Source: Cryptomeria japonica | Taxonomy: Eukaryota; Streptophyta; Pinopsida; Cupressales; Cupressaceae | Assembly (NCBI RefSeq): GCF_030272615.1 | Contig: NC_081410.1 | Coordinates: forward strand, 127,023,140 to 127,087,139 | Reading direction: 5' to 3' | DNA length: 64,000 nucleotides | In this document: positions 45,921 to 57,127 of the stretch, in pieces | How positions within the stretch are numbered: the stretch's first letter is position 1 | How the letters are laid out: each line of letters opens with the position of its first letter | The notes under the pieces: model-generated | What the model was told of the DNA's origin: nothing | The model's input: only the letters and a program-made list of their open reading frames with translations | The model's database searches: none | Made by a program: the position numbers and the translations under genes

Positions 45921-46315
45921 TGCCTTTTCTCCTTGTTCAATTTTGTCATAAGTCAACTTTTTTGATAAATTGATGATTTTTTATCCCGATTCCAATAAAG
46001 ATAAATGATACTCAGATGTGATTGATAGATTGATAACCATGATTGATGGTTTTATCTTGGATAGAAGCTCTAAGAGACCAATTTAGTCTCTCATGAAGAG
46101 CTTGATAGGTTAAATAACCAATTTTGATCATAGATTAACATCATGATTCTCTTGATAGATAGGATAGATGAATTGATAAATTATAATTGACTTCGACAAG
46201 TTTGTGCTTAAATAGGAGAAATTAGATGTTCTCCAGTGTCGTGAGTGATTTCCTTCTATGTGACACTTAGTTCTCGAGTTAGATGTAGCAGCTTTGAGAC
46301 ATATTGATGCTTGTG

Positions 46316-47416
46316 GTTCGAGATAGCTCTTGTATATGCCTAATATTAGGATAAACAAGGGATTGTTGATAGCTCCTGCGGAGAGGTGGCATAGTGACCA
46401 CAACTCCTTCCACCTTCCTAGTGACAAGATCAGTGTGACCTTGGAGGATGTATATAGGATATTGCGCATTCCAATTGTTGGTGAGCTTGTATAGTATGAT
46501 CACCATGAGATGGGTTGGACAGAAGCGTTGAGGACCATTTTTGGTGATGAGTCAATCGATGGATCTGAGATCAAATGGGAGTATATGCTGATGTATTACG
46601 ACACTCTACCTTCCATTTTGGCTGGATTAGTTGGAGGATTTATTTGTCCAGATAGGAGATCATGTGGCTTGCCAGTTGGATGGGGCCAAATTTTGTTGTG
46701 CATGATGCAACATTAGACAAGATACACATGGGGTGTTTTTATGTTGGCTCATTAATACAATGATCTTCACTAGGTTGTATACGATGGTACAACTACTTTA
46801 TCGTCAGGTGTCACTCTCCTATAGGTATGGTGTTGGGAGCATATTGCTATCAGTCGGTCGATTCATGATAGAGTGTGTGGTGAGGGATAGCATTACATTT
46901 ATTTATACTGTGGCATGATTACCCAGCACAAGCTGGGTAAGCTTGAGTACTGGCGATGGGTTTTGGACACCATGGACTCTATAGTGTGGAGACCATATGT
47001 AGATTGTGAGTCATGAATGGATGATCTGAGTTCATTACCGGTTATTATGCAGACCAAATACTTGATTGGTAGGACTCCTTTTGTGACTGAGAGAGCTAAT
47101 TCAGAGAGTTATTAGGCAGTTTGGCAGGCCACAGGGTATACCATAGGGTGTTGCCTTGTATGCATGGACATACAAGGACAAGCAAGATTGGGATCCTTCT
47201 CTTTCTTTTGATGCAGCATATGTAGAGTTCATTACCATGCCACTTATTCCTTATGAGCCGAGACCACATATTCTAGATGCAGGCACTACAAAGGAGTATG
47301 CTAGATACCTGGTTGTTCATCCATTCCCTCGCATTACAGATCTTGTAGATCCACCACTGAGTTCAGGGGATGAGGATGATGATGAGGATGACCCTCGACG
47401 AAGGCAGAGGCGATGA
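46316..47416 (+). pseudogene. plant mobile domain (MAIN/MAIL-like) ORF, antisense to element B
   Basis: Plant mobile domain proteins (PF10536) occur both as host genes (MAIN, MAIL1; genome stability and silencing in Arabidopsis) and as cargo of gypsy and Mutator elements. Here one plus-strand frame from about 46366 reads APAERWHSDHNSFHLP then VTLEDVYRILRIPIVGE, the domain's N-terminal signature, through WTEALRTIFGD, LPVGWGQILLCMMQH, GVFMLAH and YNDLH. After a frame shift the C-terminal signature follows: IRQFGRPQGIP, YAWTYKDKQDWDPS. Stops at 46495, 46714 and others, plus the frameshift, make it dead. An acidic stretch (SGDEDDDEDD) follows. Not a host gene: it lies between the pol and 3' LTR of element B. 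Confidence 0.75.
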
Positions 47417-48130
47417 TGATAGGGTGGCCGAGGAGGAGATGGAGAGGAGGGGGATGATGGAAGAGGTGGGAGGAGAGGTGGTAGGAGAGGTGGTAGACCA
47501 CGTGTTTAGGGTGGACCTTTTGTATTGAGAGGGAGAGGTCTTCCTCCACCTATTGGAGATAGGGATGCAAGAAGGGATGGAGGGCAAGGTGGACCATTAC
47601 AACCTGGTCCAGGTAGAGGTGGTGGGAGAATTGGAGGTCAAGGGAGTGGCTCAGATAGAGGATGAGGGAGAGAGGGGAGAGGTACAACTCTTAATTCTGG
47701 GCAGGTTGGTCCTGATCTAGGTGTTTTGGTTGCACATGGTGAATTTGATGAGGAGAGTTTTGAGGATGATGTGCCATTGATCAGACGTCATCTTACTAGG
47801 GTACAATAGGTTTATACCCCGACAGGTGGAAACATAGAAGAGGGATAGGTGGGCGGTGATGGAGAGGATGAGTCAATGCAGGAGGATGTTCTAGAGGTAC
47901 AAGATGATATAGGTGATTTGAGAGAACAGGTTGCATAGCTGCAGGCAGAGATCCAGACTCTTACCCTTGAGAGAGACACTGCTAGGCATGAGAGGGACAC
48001 TGTTATTCAGCGATTTGGATAGGCAGAGAGCATGCTTCAACATATACAACAGGTTGGCTCTCGATCCCTCTCTACACATATAGTCAGAGATTTGGTACAT
48101 GCTGGGAAGGAGATATCCCACTAGCATAGA
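47417..48130 (+). pseudogene. Gly/Arg-rich and coiled-coil tail of the antisense PMD ORF
   Basis: Continues the preceding ORF. An Arg/Gly-rich stretch (GGRRGGRRGGRPRV, then GPGRGGGRIGGQGSGSDRG) is followed by an acidic part (EFDEESFEDDVPLIRRHL) and a heptad-like region (DDIGDLREQV...LQAEIQTLTLERDTARHERD) that could be a coiled coil. About five in-frame stops. Such basic and coiled-coil tails are not part of the core domain and may be specific to the element-borne version. Confidence 0.55.
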
Positions 48131-49994
48131 TTATATGAGAGTGTGGTTCCCCCTAGTTAGAGAGAAGGTAGCTATGTGTCCACACAGCGACCATCCAGAC
48201 TGTAGACTGATAGTGGTGGGGTTATGGGACCACATAGTAGGGACCCTGATCCAAGCAGAGGACCATCTAGTGGTACACAGCCCTCTCGGCAGATACATAT
48301 TTACTCTGGTGGTAGTGCTAAATGATGTATCTTTAGACTTGATTATCTGTAAAATTGTATCATGGGACTTTGTACACTATTGATGATTGATTTTTTTTAT
48401 ATCATTGTATACTTGGACATTTATGATTTATGATGATATGAAGACATTGATGGACTCTATATGATGCTACTCTATGATTTTTACTACATGCATGATGATG
48501 TTGTGATGATGATTTGATTACGATGATGATTATACATGATCTATATGATAATGATTTATTCTCTACATGCATTGATTATATGGATGTTATGACCTACATG
48601 CATTGTTTATATGAATGATTCTTTAATGATATATGCTTTAATTATGATGTCATGCTTCTATATGTGATGTGTTGATGATACTATGATGATACTTACAATA
48701 AAAATGTTTATAATGTTGATGATTCTCATGTGATGTCTTATTGTTATGGATGTATATGATGATATAAAATGATGATAGATGAAATGATGTTTATGCAATG
48801 CAATACTATTTGCAAATGCAAATGTGCCTAATGAATATGATAATGACTCAATGAACTAAATCAATGATAAACGAACCTAAATGATTAAAATGATTAAACC
48901 TAATGATTGATGTAGCAAATGCAATGAGCCTAAATGATTGATAAAATGAATCTAATGATCCTAAATGCCATGAACTTAATGCAAATATTTTTTGTTTATC
49001 CAAGTATAATCAATCATTATTTGTCAACCATTGATCATGAATGATATAAAAAATGGTTCATGAATGCTTATAATACAAATGATAATGAACACTTAAAAAT
49101 GAAAATGAAAATGCAAAGACCTACCTAAATGATATTGTCATCTTTTCCGCATTTTGGAACAATACTTCAATTCATCATTGAGCTTTTAAAATGTTGTAAG
49201 AAAATACAAGCACCTGGTCACAATTATGCCAAGATGACTTGAGTATCTCTTACATGGATTTTGATTTAGCAATTTAATACAAGCATCTAGGTATAAGGAA
49301 CCAAGATGACCTGATTATTTCTTGCATAATAGACAAGGATTATCCCATTTCATATATGACTCGGCACATCCTCGATGATCTTTGGCCAATCATGTTCTTA
49401 GACAAGTTCATACATTACTAAGAGATAAGCTACAAACAACAATCAAAGAAAAATAACCATGCCCCATCATAGCTCCTCTAGTTTAAAACATCATTGAGTT
49501 ACATAGGGAACATGACTAACAAAAATCAAGATACAAACATTGAATCATGCAGGTCACATGTACATTCTCTTAGGCAAAATAGATATAATCATCCTAATTA
49601 ATGATTGTTGATTTGAATAGCCATTGGCTTGTTGATTCTTTTGAAGTTTGAGTTTTACGATTCGATTTTGTCTACGTCCTGATTTTGCTTTATTATCTTA
49701 CTACTTGTCGTATGTTTTCAAAATCCAAATTGTTTTTAGTTTTTCTAGATTTTCTTTTTTTTCCTTTTCTTTTTTCCAAGTTTCAATGTTGCCCTCAGCT
49801 AAGTTGAAGTTTTTACCTTCGTCTAAAAACAAACTTTATTATGGATATACAATGATGATCAAAACATGGTGAGACGGCTACACCTGATTATGTACAAAAG
49901 GCCTTATTATGATTACACACAGATGTGATGGATGGATGGATGGATGCGAAAAGAAAATGTGAACTCATAGATAGAAGAGCCAGTGAATAGATAG
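48131..49994. other. element B, non-coding region rich in ATGATG words
   Basis: 48390-49130 is dominated by GATGAT, ATGATTTA and AATGATTAAA words, a decayed simple repeat. 49130-49640 is AT-rich without structure. No gene. Confidence 0.6.
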
Positions 49995-50017
49995 TGCCTA
50001 TTTGCCAGGTTTTCACC
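49995..50017 (-). other. conserved Tat-type 3' untranslated block 1 (element B copy)
   Basis: Reverse complement contains GGTGAAAACCTGGCAAA then TAGGCA, as in the LARD-like element at 29627-29649. Confidence 0.7.
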
Positions 50018-50199
50018 ATCTATTTTTACTGCATTTTTCCTTATATTTAATTTTTTTTCAATATTTTCATTGTTTTTACTATGTTTGTATTTTCCTCTTT
50101 TCTGCTTTTTATGGGTTTTCTGTTTTTTCACTTTTTAAGATTTTTTGTTGCTTCAAACATATAACTTTTTCAAGTGCATGGTATTGATTTTCTCCTCAA

Positions 50200-51250
50200 A
50201 CCATTCACCCTCTAGTGTAGACAACTTGTAAGCTCTTGATCCGTGTGCAGCTACTATGATATAAGGACCCAACCAGTTAGGTTCAAACTTTCCCTTTTTC
50301 TCTCTATCTTGTTGGTTGCGTGGATTTTCCCTGAGAACAAGATCTCTTAACTAAAATACTCTGGACTTAACTTTGTGATTGCATCTTCTCACCATCCTTT
50401 GTTGATATGCTTTCAAATGATCAGAATCATTTTAGCGATGCTCTTGCAGCAATTCAAGTTCTTGCATTCTTGATACTCTTTGTTCCTCATCTAGAATGAG
50501 TCCCTTCAATGGCACACGTAGAGAAGGTATCTCTACTTCAATTGGTAAGATTGCCTCAGATCTATAAACAAAGCAATATAGATTTTCTCTAATTGGTGTA
50601 CGAATGCTAGTGCGATAAGCCCATAGAGAAGAATTCAACTAAACATGTCAGTCTCTACCAGCCTCGTTGACTGTTTTCTTTAAGATTTTGAGGATTTTTT
50701 TATTGGATGCCTCAGCTTGACCATTCCTTTGAGGATAGTATGGTTTCAAGAACCTATGTTGGATTTGGAATCGCTCACATAGTTATTGCACATCTTAATT
50801 TTTAAATGGTCTTCCATTATCAGTGATAATAGAGATGGGAATACCATAGCAACAGATGATATAATTAAGGATAAAAGATGCAATTTGTTTTCCTGTCACT
50901 GTTGTTAAAGGCACCGCTTCAATACATTTAGTGAATTAATCAGTTGCAATCAAAATGAACTTGTGTCCATTTGAAGATGAAGGATTAATCTTTCCCACCA
51001 GTTCCAGTCCACATTAAGATAATGTCCATGAACCTGCCAAAGGATGCAATTCTTGTGTCGGTGCATGAATAAGATTGTCATGAATTTGACATTGTTTACA
51101 CTTTTTAATGTATGTGAAGGAATCTCTTTCCATAGTGGGACAATAAGAACCCAAATGAATGAGTTTCTTAAACAGTGTAAGACCACTTGAATGTGTGCCA
51201 CAAATACCTTCATGGAAAACTTTTAGAGATTTTTTCAGATTCTTCACATT
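50200..51250 (-). pseudogene. integrase of element B
   Basis: On the minus strand an HHCC zinc region is visible (HEGICGTHSSG, then KKCKQCQIHDNLIH). The catalytic core follows with D (LIATD), D (IITDNGRPFKN) and E (GQAEASNKK) all readable, and the C-terminal part SSLWAYRTSIRTP, FVYRSEAILPIEVEIPS, DEEQRVSRMQELE. Stops break it in the core. The last part up to about 50200 reads to a KFEPNW-type linker. Confidence 0.8.
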
Positions 51251-51344
51251 TGAGACACCTTACGAGATTATTATTCAGACCTCGTCTATAAAGGATATCG
51301 ACAATAATGGTATAATGGGTTGATTGATGGATAAAATTTCGCTT

Positions 51345-51990
51345 CTAATTTTGGGATAGGTTTGGGGGAAGGATATTGTCTTTCAAGTATAGATAGGTTT
51401 GGCTATATAGTGAGGCATCAGTTCTGGAGATATTACAAACGATTTGGACATTATGGGAAACAAGGGGAGGACAAAATATTTCTTCCACCAGGAATTCATA
51501 ACACTCTTGATTTTCTTGTGTTTGTATCAGAGATGCTATAGTCATCATGACATCTGTTACTTTATTCTCATCCATTAGAATCTGAACAAATGTGATTTCA
51601 GTAAAGTATTTCTTGAAATCTTCAACCAGATTCTTGTAGGGAATCAGTTTATCATCTTTGGTTTGATATTCATCATTTACCTGGTCAATAATTAGTTGTA
51701 AATCTCCATAGACATGTAATTCTTTGATATTCCATTCAATAGCCATCTTGATCCCAATGATTTGTGCCTCATATTCTATATTATCTTTTGTACATGGGAA
51801 GCACAATCTATATGACTTAGGAATAGTGTGACCCTGAGGTGTTATCAATAAAATTCCTACACCTGATCTATGTTGTGTGTAGGAGCTATCAAAGAACAAC
51901 TCTCAAGCCTTTGTGTTGATAGTGAGAACATCTGCATCAAGGAACTCAATATGTAAAGGTGCATCATCACGCGGGGGTGCTTCAGCTAGT
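51345..51990 (-). pseudogene. second (archaeal-type) RNase H of element B
   Basis: 184 open codons on the minus strand. Catalytic acidic residues are in place: FFDSSYTQHRSGVGI (Asp), NIEYEAQIIGIKMA (Glu) and HVYGDLQLIIDQV (Asp). A second RNase H between the original RNase H and integrase defines the Tat-type Ty3/gypsy lineage. The last part runs into the linker before integrase. Confidence 0.8.
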
Positions 51991-52630
51991 TGATTTGCAA
52001 TCACTTGTCCTTTTATAGCTTTTTGATCAACATACTCAATGTCAAACTCACTCAACACCATGACCCATTTAGCTAGTCGTCTTGTTAATGTTGCCTTGTT
52101 GAGCAGATATTTTAGAGGGTCGATTTTTGCAATTAGAAAGTGTGTGAGAATATAATTTCACAAATTTTGGGTTGTGAATACCACTGTCAGGCATGTTTTC
52201 TCCATTGTTGTATAGTTTGGCTCATAGCCAACTAAGGTCATGTTGATATAGTATATTACTCTTTCCTTCCCTTCATTGTCATGTTGTGTCAGGAGAGCTC
52301 CTAATGATACATTTGAAGCTCAGATGTAAAGCAATAATGGTTTTCCTTTAACGGTGATGCTAGCATTGGTGGATTTACCAGGTATTCCTTGATTTAAGTG
52401 AAAGCTTCCTCACACTTGTCATCCCATTTGAATGGAACATTTTTGTATAACAAGTGGGTAAATAGATGACATCGACTAGCTAACTAAGATATGAACCTTT
52501 TGATTGATTGCAATCTCCCTTACAGAGAATGCAATTGATTGATATTCTTCGGAGATTCCATTTCCATTATAGCTTGTACTTTTGCTAGATCAACTTCTAT
52601 GTCATGAGTAGATATGATATACCCTAGGAG
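51991..52630 (-). pseudogene. RT connection and first RNase H of element B
   Basis: Between the RT palm and the second RNase H. The Ty3/gypsy RNase H is readable only in pieces, with several stops. The assignment rests mainly on position. Confidence 0.5.
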
Positions 52631-52631
52631 T

Positions 52632-53150
52632 TTACCTGATGTAACTCCAAAAGAACACTTTTTTCGGGTTTAGTCTCAACTTATATTGTTCCATTCTGTC
52701 AAAAATATTGTCTAGGATGTCCAAATGCTCTTCTTTGTTGTGTGACTTTGCCAGTATATCATCCACATAATCTTCCATGAAAGGATGCATCATATCATGA
52801 AAAATTGTTGTCATAGCTCGTTGGTAAGTAGCTCCTGCATTCTTGAGCCCAAATGGCATGGTGTTCCAATAGAAAGTACCCTAGGGGCATGTGAAAGTTG
52901 TTTTCTCTTGATCCTTAGGGGATATCTTAATTTGATTATGCCCCGAGAAGCCATCCATTAAAGAGAACATTTCATGTCCTGCTGTGAGATCTACAATAAT
53001 ATCAATACTTGGCAATGGAAATTCATCATTTGGGCATGCTTTGTTCAGGTCCCTAAAATCTATACACACTCAGATACTTTTATCTGGCTTTAACACAGGT
53101 ACAATAGTTGAGACCCATTCTGGATATACGACTGTTCGTATGAACCCCAC
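52632..53150 (-). pseudogene. reverse transcriptase of element B
   Basis: One minus-strand frame with a stop at 52881-52883. Motifs: CIDFRDLNKACPNDEFPLPSID, SLMDGFSGHNQIKI, MPFGLKNAGATYQRAM, then the catalytic DYVDDILAKSHNKEEH with both Asp intact. It then runs off at 52632. The best-preserved catalytic core of any RT in the window. Confidence 0.85.
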
Positions 53151-54900
53151 ATCCAATAGTTTCTACAATTATACTTTGACAAGGAGAGCAATATGGGGAT
53201 GATCTTTCTGAGTTTATGTTTAACTGGTATGGCTCCTAGAGTGACATTGAGATGATGCATAATGAGATCTGGATCAAGTCCTGGCATATCAGCATATGAC
53301 CAGGAAAAGTTGATTTGCCTCTTCTTGAAAAACTTGGTAAAGTCATGTCTCTCTTGTTTTGATAAAGATGTCACGGGATGAAGAATCTTAGGATTCTCTG
53401 GATTACCAATATTAATTGCCTTTGTATGTTCTATCAGAATAGCTAATCTCTCTTGAAAATATTCTAGTAGAGTGTCAAATCTTTCATCTTTTGGCACCTC
53501 AAGGAGGTTTTCACCATCAGATACGTCCTATATTTTATCTTTTGATTGATCTAATGTTGTCATAATATGGTTTTCAGCATTAGACCTTCTTCTTTGTTTT
53601 GTTATTTCACTTTTGTGACTAGAAGATTTCGCACCCTTCTGACTACAAGAAGCATTATTTGATTCACTGATGGAAGCTCTCTTTGGTGTTACAAGTTCAA
53701 TAACGTTAAGGTATATGGATATGGCATGGACATTTGGGAAGGTATCAATTTCAATGAGTTTAGTATCATCCCATTGAATAAGTTCTAGATGGACTAAGGG
53801 TAAATCATCTTCTTGATCAGTCTCAAAGGTTTCAATGGTAATCACATCATTATCAATTTTTTTGGGTATATTAGTCAAGTTAAGGATTTCACTCTCTTCA
53901 GGATATACCCTCCCGGTTGCTCTCCAATCAACTCTGGTAAAGTTAGAATTAGTAATTTGTGATTCACCCTCAAGTAGTCTATTTGCTGGCGTTTGTCCCT
54001 CAAATGAATGGATCATATTGGCATGTATATATTTTGGATATCACACCTCTTCAGAAGATATCTCAACATTTGAGTCAGTTTCATTGCTTGATTGTAATCT
54101 ACATATTTGACTAGATTTTGTTGTCGTTCTTGTCTTCTTTCATACTTTGCTTCCTCTGGACTAATTGTTCATTTGGTTTGTCTTGCTATCAGTTCCTCTT
54201 GACTTCTTCCCAGTTTTTGTACTTGTTTATTGGGGATTGATTTAGATTTTGTACCATTTTTTTTATTATTATTGATTGCTTTTGTCACTTCTTTTTGTCT
54301 TCTCTTGTTTTCTTCTTCTTGTTTGCTAGCATGCTCATCCTTTTGTTTGGTGGAAGCTCTATAGTAAGTTGTGTGTTCCCTAAGCTTGTTGTTTCTTCAT
54401 CAGATGGTGAGATTGGATCCCACTCATACTCATTTGAATCTATTTCACAATCACTTTCTAGGATTATGCCACTATATCTGACAGGGATGTTATATGTCAA
54501 GAAGAGTTTACTGATAATTGATACAAGTTTTGTTGCTTGTTATGATTCGGGTTTTGTACTTGCTTGCAGTCTTTGAATCTGTTCATAAGAAGATTCTTCC
54601 CTTTGAATGGCAAGTTCCTCATGTTGTTGTTCACACTCTTCTTGTTTTCTGACTACTTCTTAGCTACTTGTTGTTGTACCACTTCTTGTGATGATTGTTC
54701 CCTTTGCGTTGCTTTCTTTTTTCATTGATGATGTTGATAGTGATTCTGATTTTGTGTAGGTTGAGTATGCTAGCCATATCCAAGTCCATATTTGTCATAA
54801 TGTTGTGTGTGAGGCTGGATAGGTTCGGTGATGCCTTCTTGACACTTGCCAATAGGGCCTTTTCCAATATATCTCATTCTTTGCATAATTCTAAACCCAT
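53151..54900 (-). pseudogene. element B: long linker between protease and RT
   Basis: Fragments open on the minus strand at 54867-54664, 54500-54285, 54016-53528 and 53497-53090. Readable parts include an acidic stretch (ESDCEIDSNEYEWDPISPSDEE), a Lys-rich stretch (ANKKKKTREDKKK), and the region just before RT (KERHDFTKFF-type: SKQERHDFTKFFKKRQINF, MPGLDPDLIMHHLNV). Long acidic linkers of this kind are seen in Tat-type pol. Confidence 0.6.
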
Positions 54901-55917
54901 TACCATAATGTTCTGTGGGAATAGTGACCTCTAAAGCTGCTACTCTTATCTCTTCTTCATCCTTATATAACCAATTAAGAATGTTTGTGTCCTTAGCTTC
55001 TTTGATAGTGTCTCGATTCTCACAAATGCTCCATCAAATTTCTAAAGAGATTTTTGTGGGCTTTGTGATTGTGAACTTGTCTATTTTCCACAAGATTTTG
55101 GAGAAAGTGGTAAAGTTTGCAAAGAATACTTTCCCATTCCTTCATCATTCATTTTTAGCTTTTTATCAAAACTCTCGAAGATTGACGTGAATGATTTCTC
55201 TTGAGATGACACAATGAGAGAAATTGCTTCTCTGTTATAAGGTATTATTACATCTTGAGTTGGCTTTAGATTGCTATAATATTGAGTTGAGTTTGTTGTA
55301 ATTGTTATCTCTTGTCCATCATAAAGAAATTTTACACATTTATGATGGGTTAATGGAACTGCTTGCATATCATGAATCCATGGTCTACCCAAAAGAATGT
55401 TATAGGATAAATTCAAGTCCAAGACTTGACAAACTGTATCCTTTTGAATTGGTCCTATTTTTATTGGTAAAATCATTGTTCCTTTGGAGGAACGTTCTTC
55501 TTCATCATATGCCTTGATTGTTAATCTCTTTCTAGGATCCATTTTATTTTCTGAAAAAACCCAAAGCTTTTACCAAACTCAATGCACAAATATTCAAGCC
55601 TACTCCTCCACTATGAGAAAAAGTTTCACTTGAGTTTTATGAATAATCACTTCAATGTGGAGCGGAGAATTATGTGGATGTTAAAATGATACATCATCAT
55701 TATCTATGAATGATAAGAAATGAAGGGATATGAGATGTCCCATCATGTTTTGAAATTGATCAACATCTAAGTCTTTAGAGACTGTTGTTTCTAATAGAGC
55801 CTTTTCCAATATCTCCTTATGCATAGGTGAGATTTTTAGGAGCTCTAGGATTGATATCTATGCGGGTGTTTTCTTCAATTGATCTACAAAGTTAGACTCC
55901 CTCGAAGTAGAGGTTAT
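54901..55917 (-). pseudogene. aspartic protease region of element B
   Basis: 153 open codons at 55542-55081 hold PIKIGPIQKDTVCQVLDL and ILLGRPWIHDM, typical of the protease C-terminal half and flap. The segment above (55760-55560) contains PLHIEVIIHKTQV and LNICALSLVKALG, but the DSG-type active site position reads IVEEV, so it is lost. The nested solo LTR separates this from gag. Confidence 0.7.
55913..55917. repeat. 5-bp TSD of the nested solo LTR, left
   Basis: GTTAT (minus strand ATAAC); the other copy is ATTAT at 57123-57127 (minus ATAAT), one mismatch. With one duplication removed, element B's reading frame closes across the site. Confidence 0.7.
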
Positions 55918-57122
55918 TGTTAGACAGTTCAGATAAGCGAAAGACAACTAAGAGGGGGGGGTGAATCAATTGTCACTGATTACCAGAAGCATTAGCAATT
56001 TAAAATTTAATACCGAAACCCCAAAAAATAATACTGGAATAGCAGTAAATCCAACTAAGCATAAACAATAATCACAGTATAAAAGCCATCCACACAACAC
56101 CAAGATTTGTATGTGGAAAACCTAGTAAATGGAAAAACCAATGTAGGAAGCCTACCCACAATCAAATAATACTTCTGCAATAAGTATGGGAATTACAATG
56201 AAGGGGCCTGCACTTGCAGGAAGGCAAATAGCCTAGAGAACACTTCTCATCACAAAAGGAGTCTCACTGACTACATATAAATCCAGACTACAATCCAGAG
56301 AAGTGTTGAACTGCAAAAGATAGCATCTCCTATGCTTGAGTATAGTTCCAATTAAGCTCAATACTGGGGGACTAAATCCTCCAATGATCTCCAATGATCA
56401 ACCAACTCCTCTGCCTGAATGATATTACATTATTCGCACATTACATTCCTTGACCATGACTTCTTACATTAACCATGATGATCTACAATGAGCCTTACAT
56501 CTTATTTATACAAACCCTCGACCGTAAACAATCAGGTCGGCCACCATACAATAAACCAATTACATAATTACAAACCATGCCGGCCTTAGACCAAAAAAAA
56601 TAATATCCAACACATAAGACATCCCGCAAATACAACAATAGGTCCTATCCACACGTTACATCAATGTCGGTCCATAACCTAGATCAATCGAGACCAAGTA
56701 TAGGTCCACACACTTCAGCAATGATCTCCAAATGCTAAGTCTCAAACATGATTACCAATAGCATCCTAAAAATCCATTAGAAGATGCACCAACACCACTT
56801 ATGAAATTCATCAAAGATCTCTACCAAAAGCTCTGCTGATGAAACCCTCGCCGAAACCAAAAACCAATCTTCTAAGCAAGAAGAATAGAATCCAATCACC
56901 ATACCAAAACCAACTGATCAAGTATGAGTATAAGCATCATGAACAAGCCAATTCCATCACTACATTATACCGGAGTCTACTGGATCATGCCAGATCCAAG
57001 TTAACTAGAAACTACTCAACCTACCAAGACCAAAAGGGTGTCGGTAAAGCATCCAAACAACTTGTGTTGACATCAATGACAAAACATCAATGCAACACAA
57101 TCAATTACACCAAATGGCAACA
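55918..57122 (-). mobile_element. 1205-bp solo copia LTR nested in element B
   Basis: On the minus strand it starts TGTTGCCATTTGG (57122), with TTGTCATTGATGTCAACA soon after, and ends GAACTGTCTAACA (55918), so it has TGTT...AACA ends. A TATA box is at 56511-56520. The C-rich tail GATTCACCCCCCCCTCTTAG is present near 55960. It is related to the LTRs at 10082-11276 and 62510-63986. Confidence 0.8.
56511..56520 (-). promoter_or_regulatory. TATA box of the nested solo LTR
   Basis: TATAAATAAG on the minus strand, preceded by a GCCGACC segment shared with the 10-11 kb LTR. Confidence 0.5.
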
Positions 57123-57127
57123 ATTAT
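57123..57127. repeat. 5-bp TSD of the nested solo LTR, right
   Basis: ATTAT; see 55913-55917. Confidence 0.7.

Noticed and set aside
47334-48127. Minus-strand ORFs opposite the PMD tail
   Set aside because: Shadows of Gly/Arg-rich coding sequence; no motif.
49640-50190. T-rich plus-strand ORFs with Phe-rich translations
   Set aside because: Low-complexity artefacts in the 3' non-coding region of element B.
55966-57091. An alternative TCAAT/TCAAT duplication that would delimit a 1116-bp LTR (55971-57086)
   Set aside because: It would leave the C-rich tail outside the LTR, although the tail is shared with the independent LTR at 62.5 kb. The ATAAT/ATAAC boundaries also restore element B's frame, so TCAAT looks coincidental.
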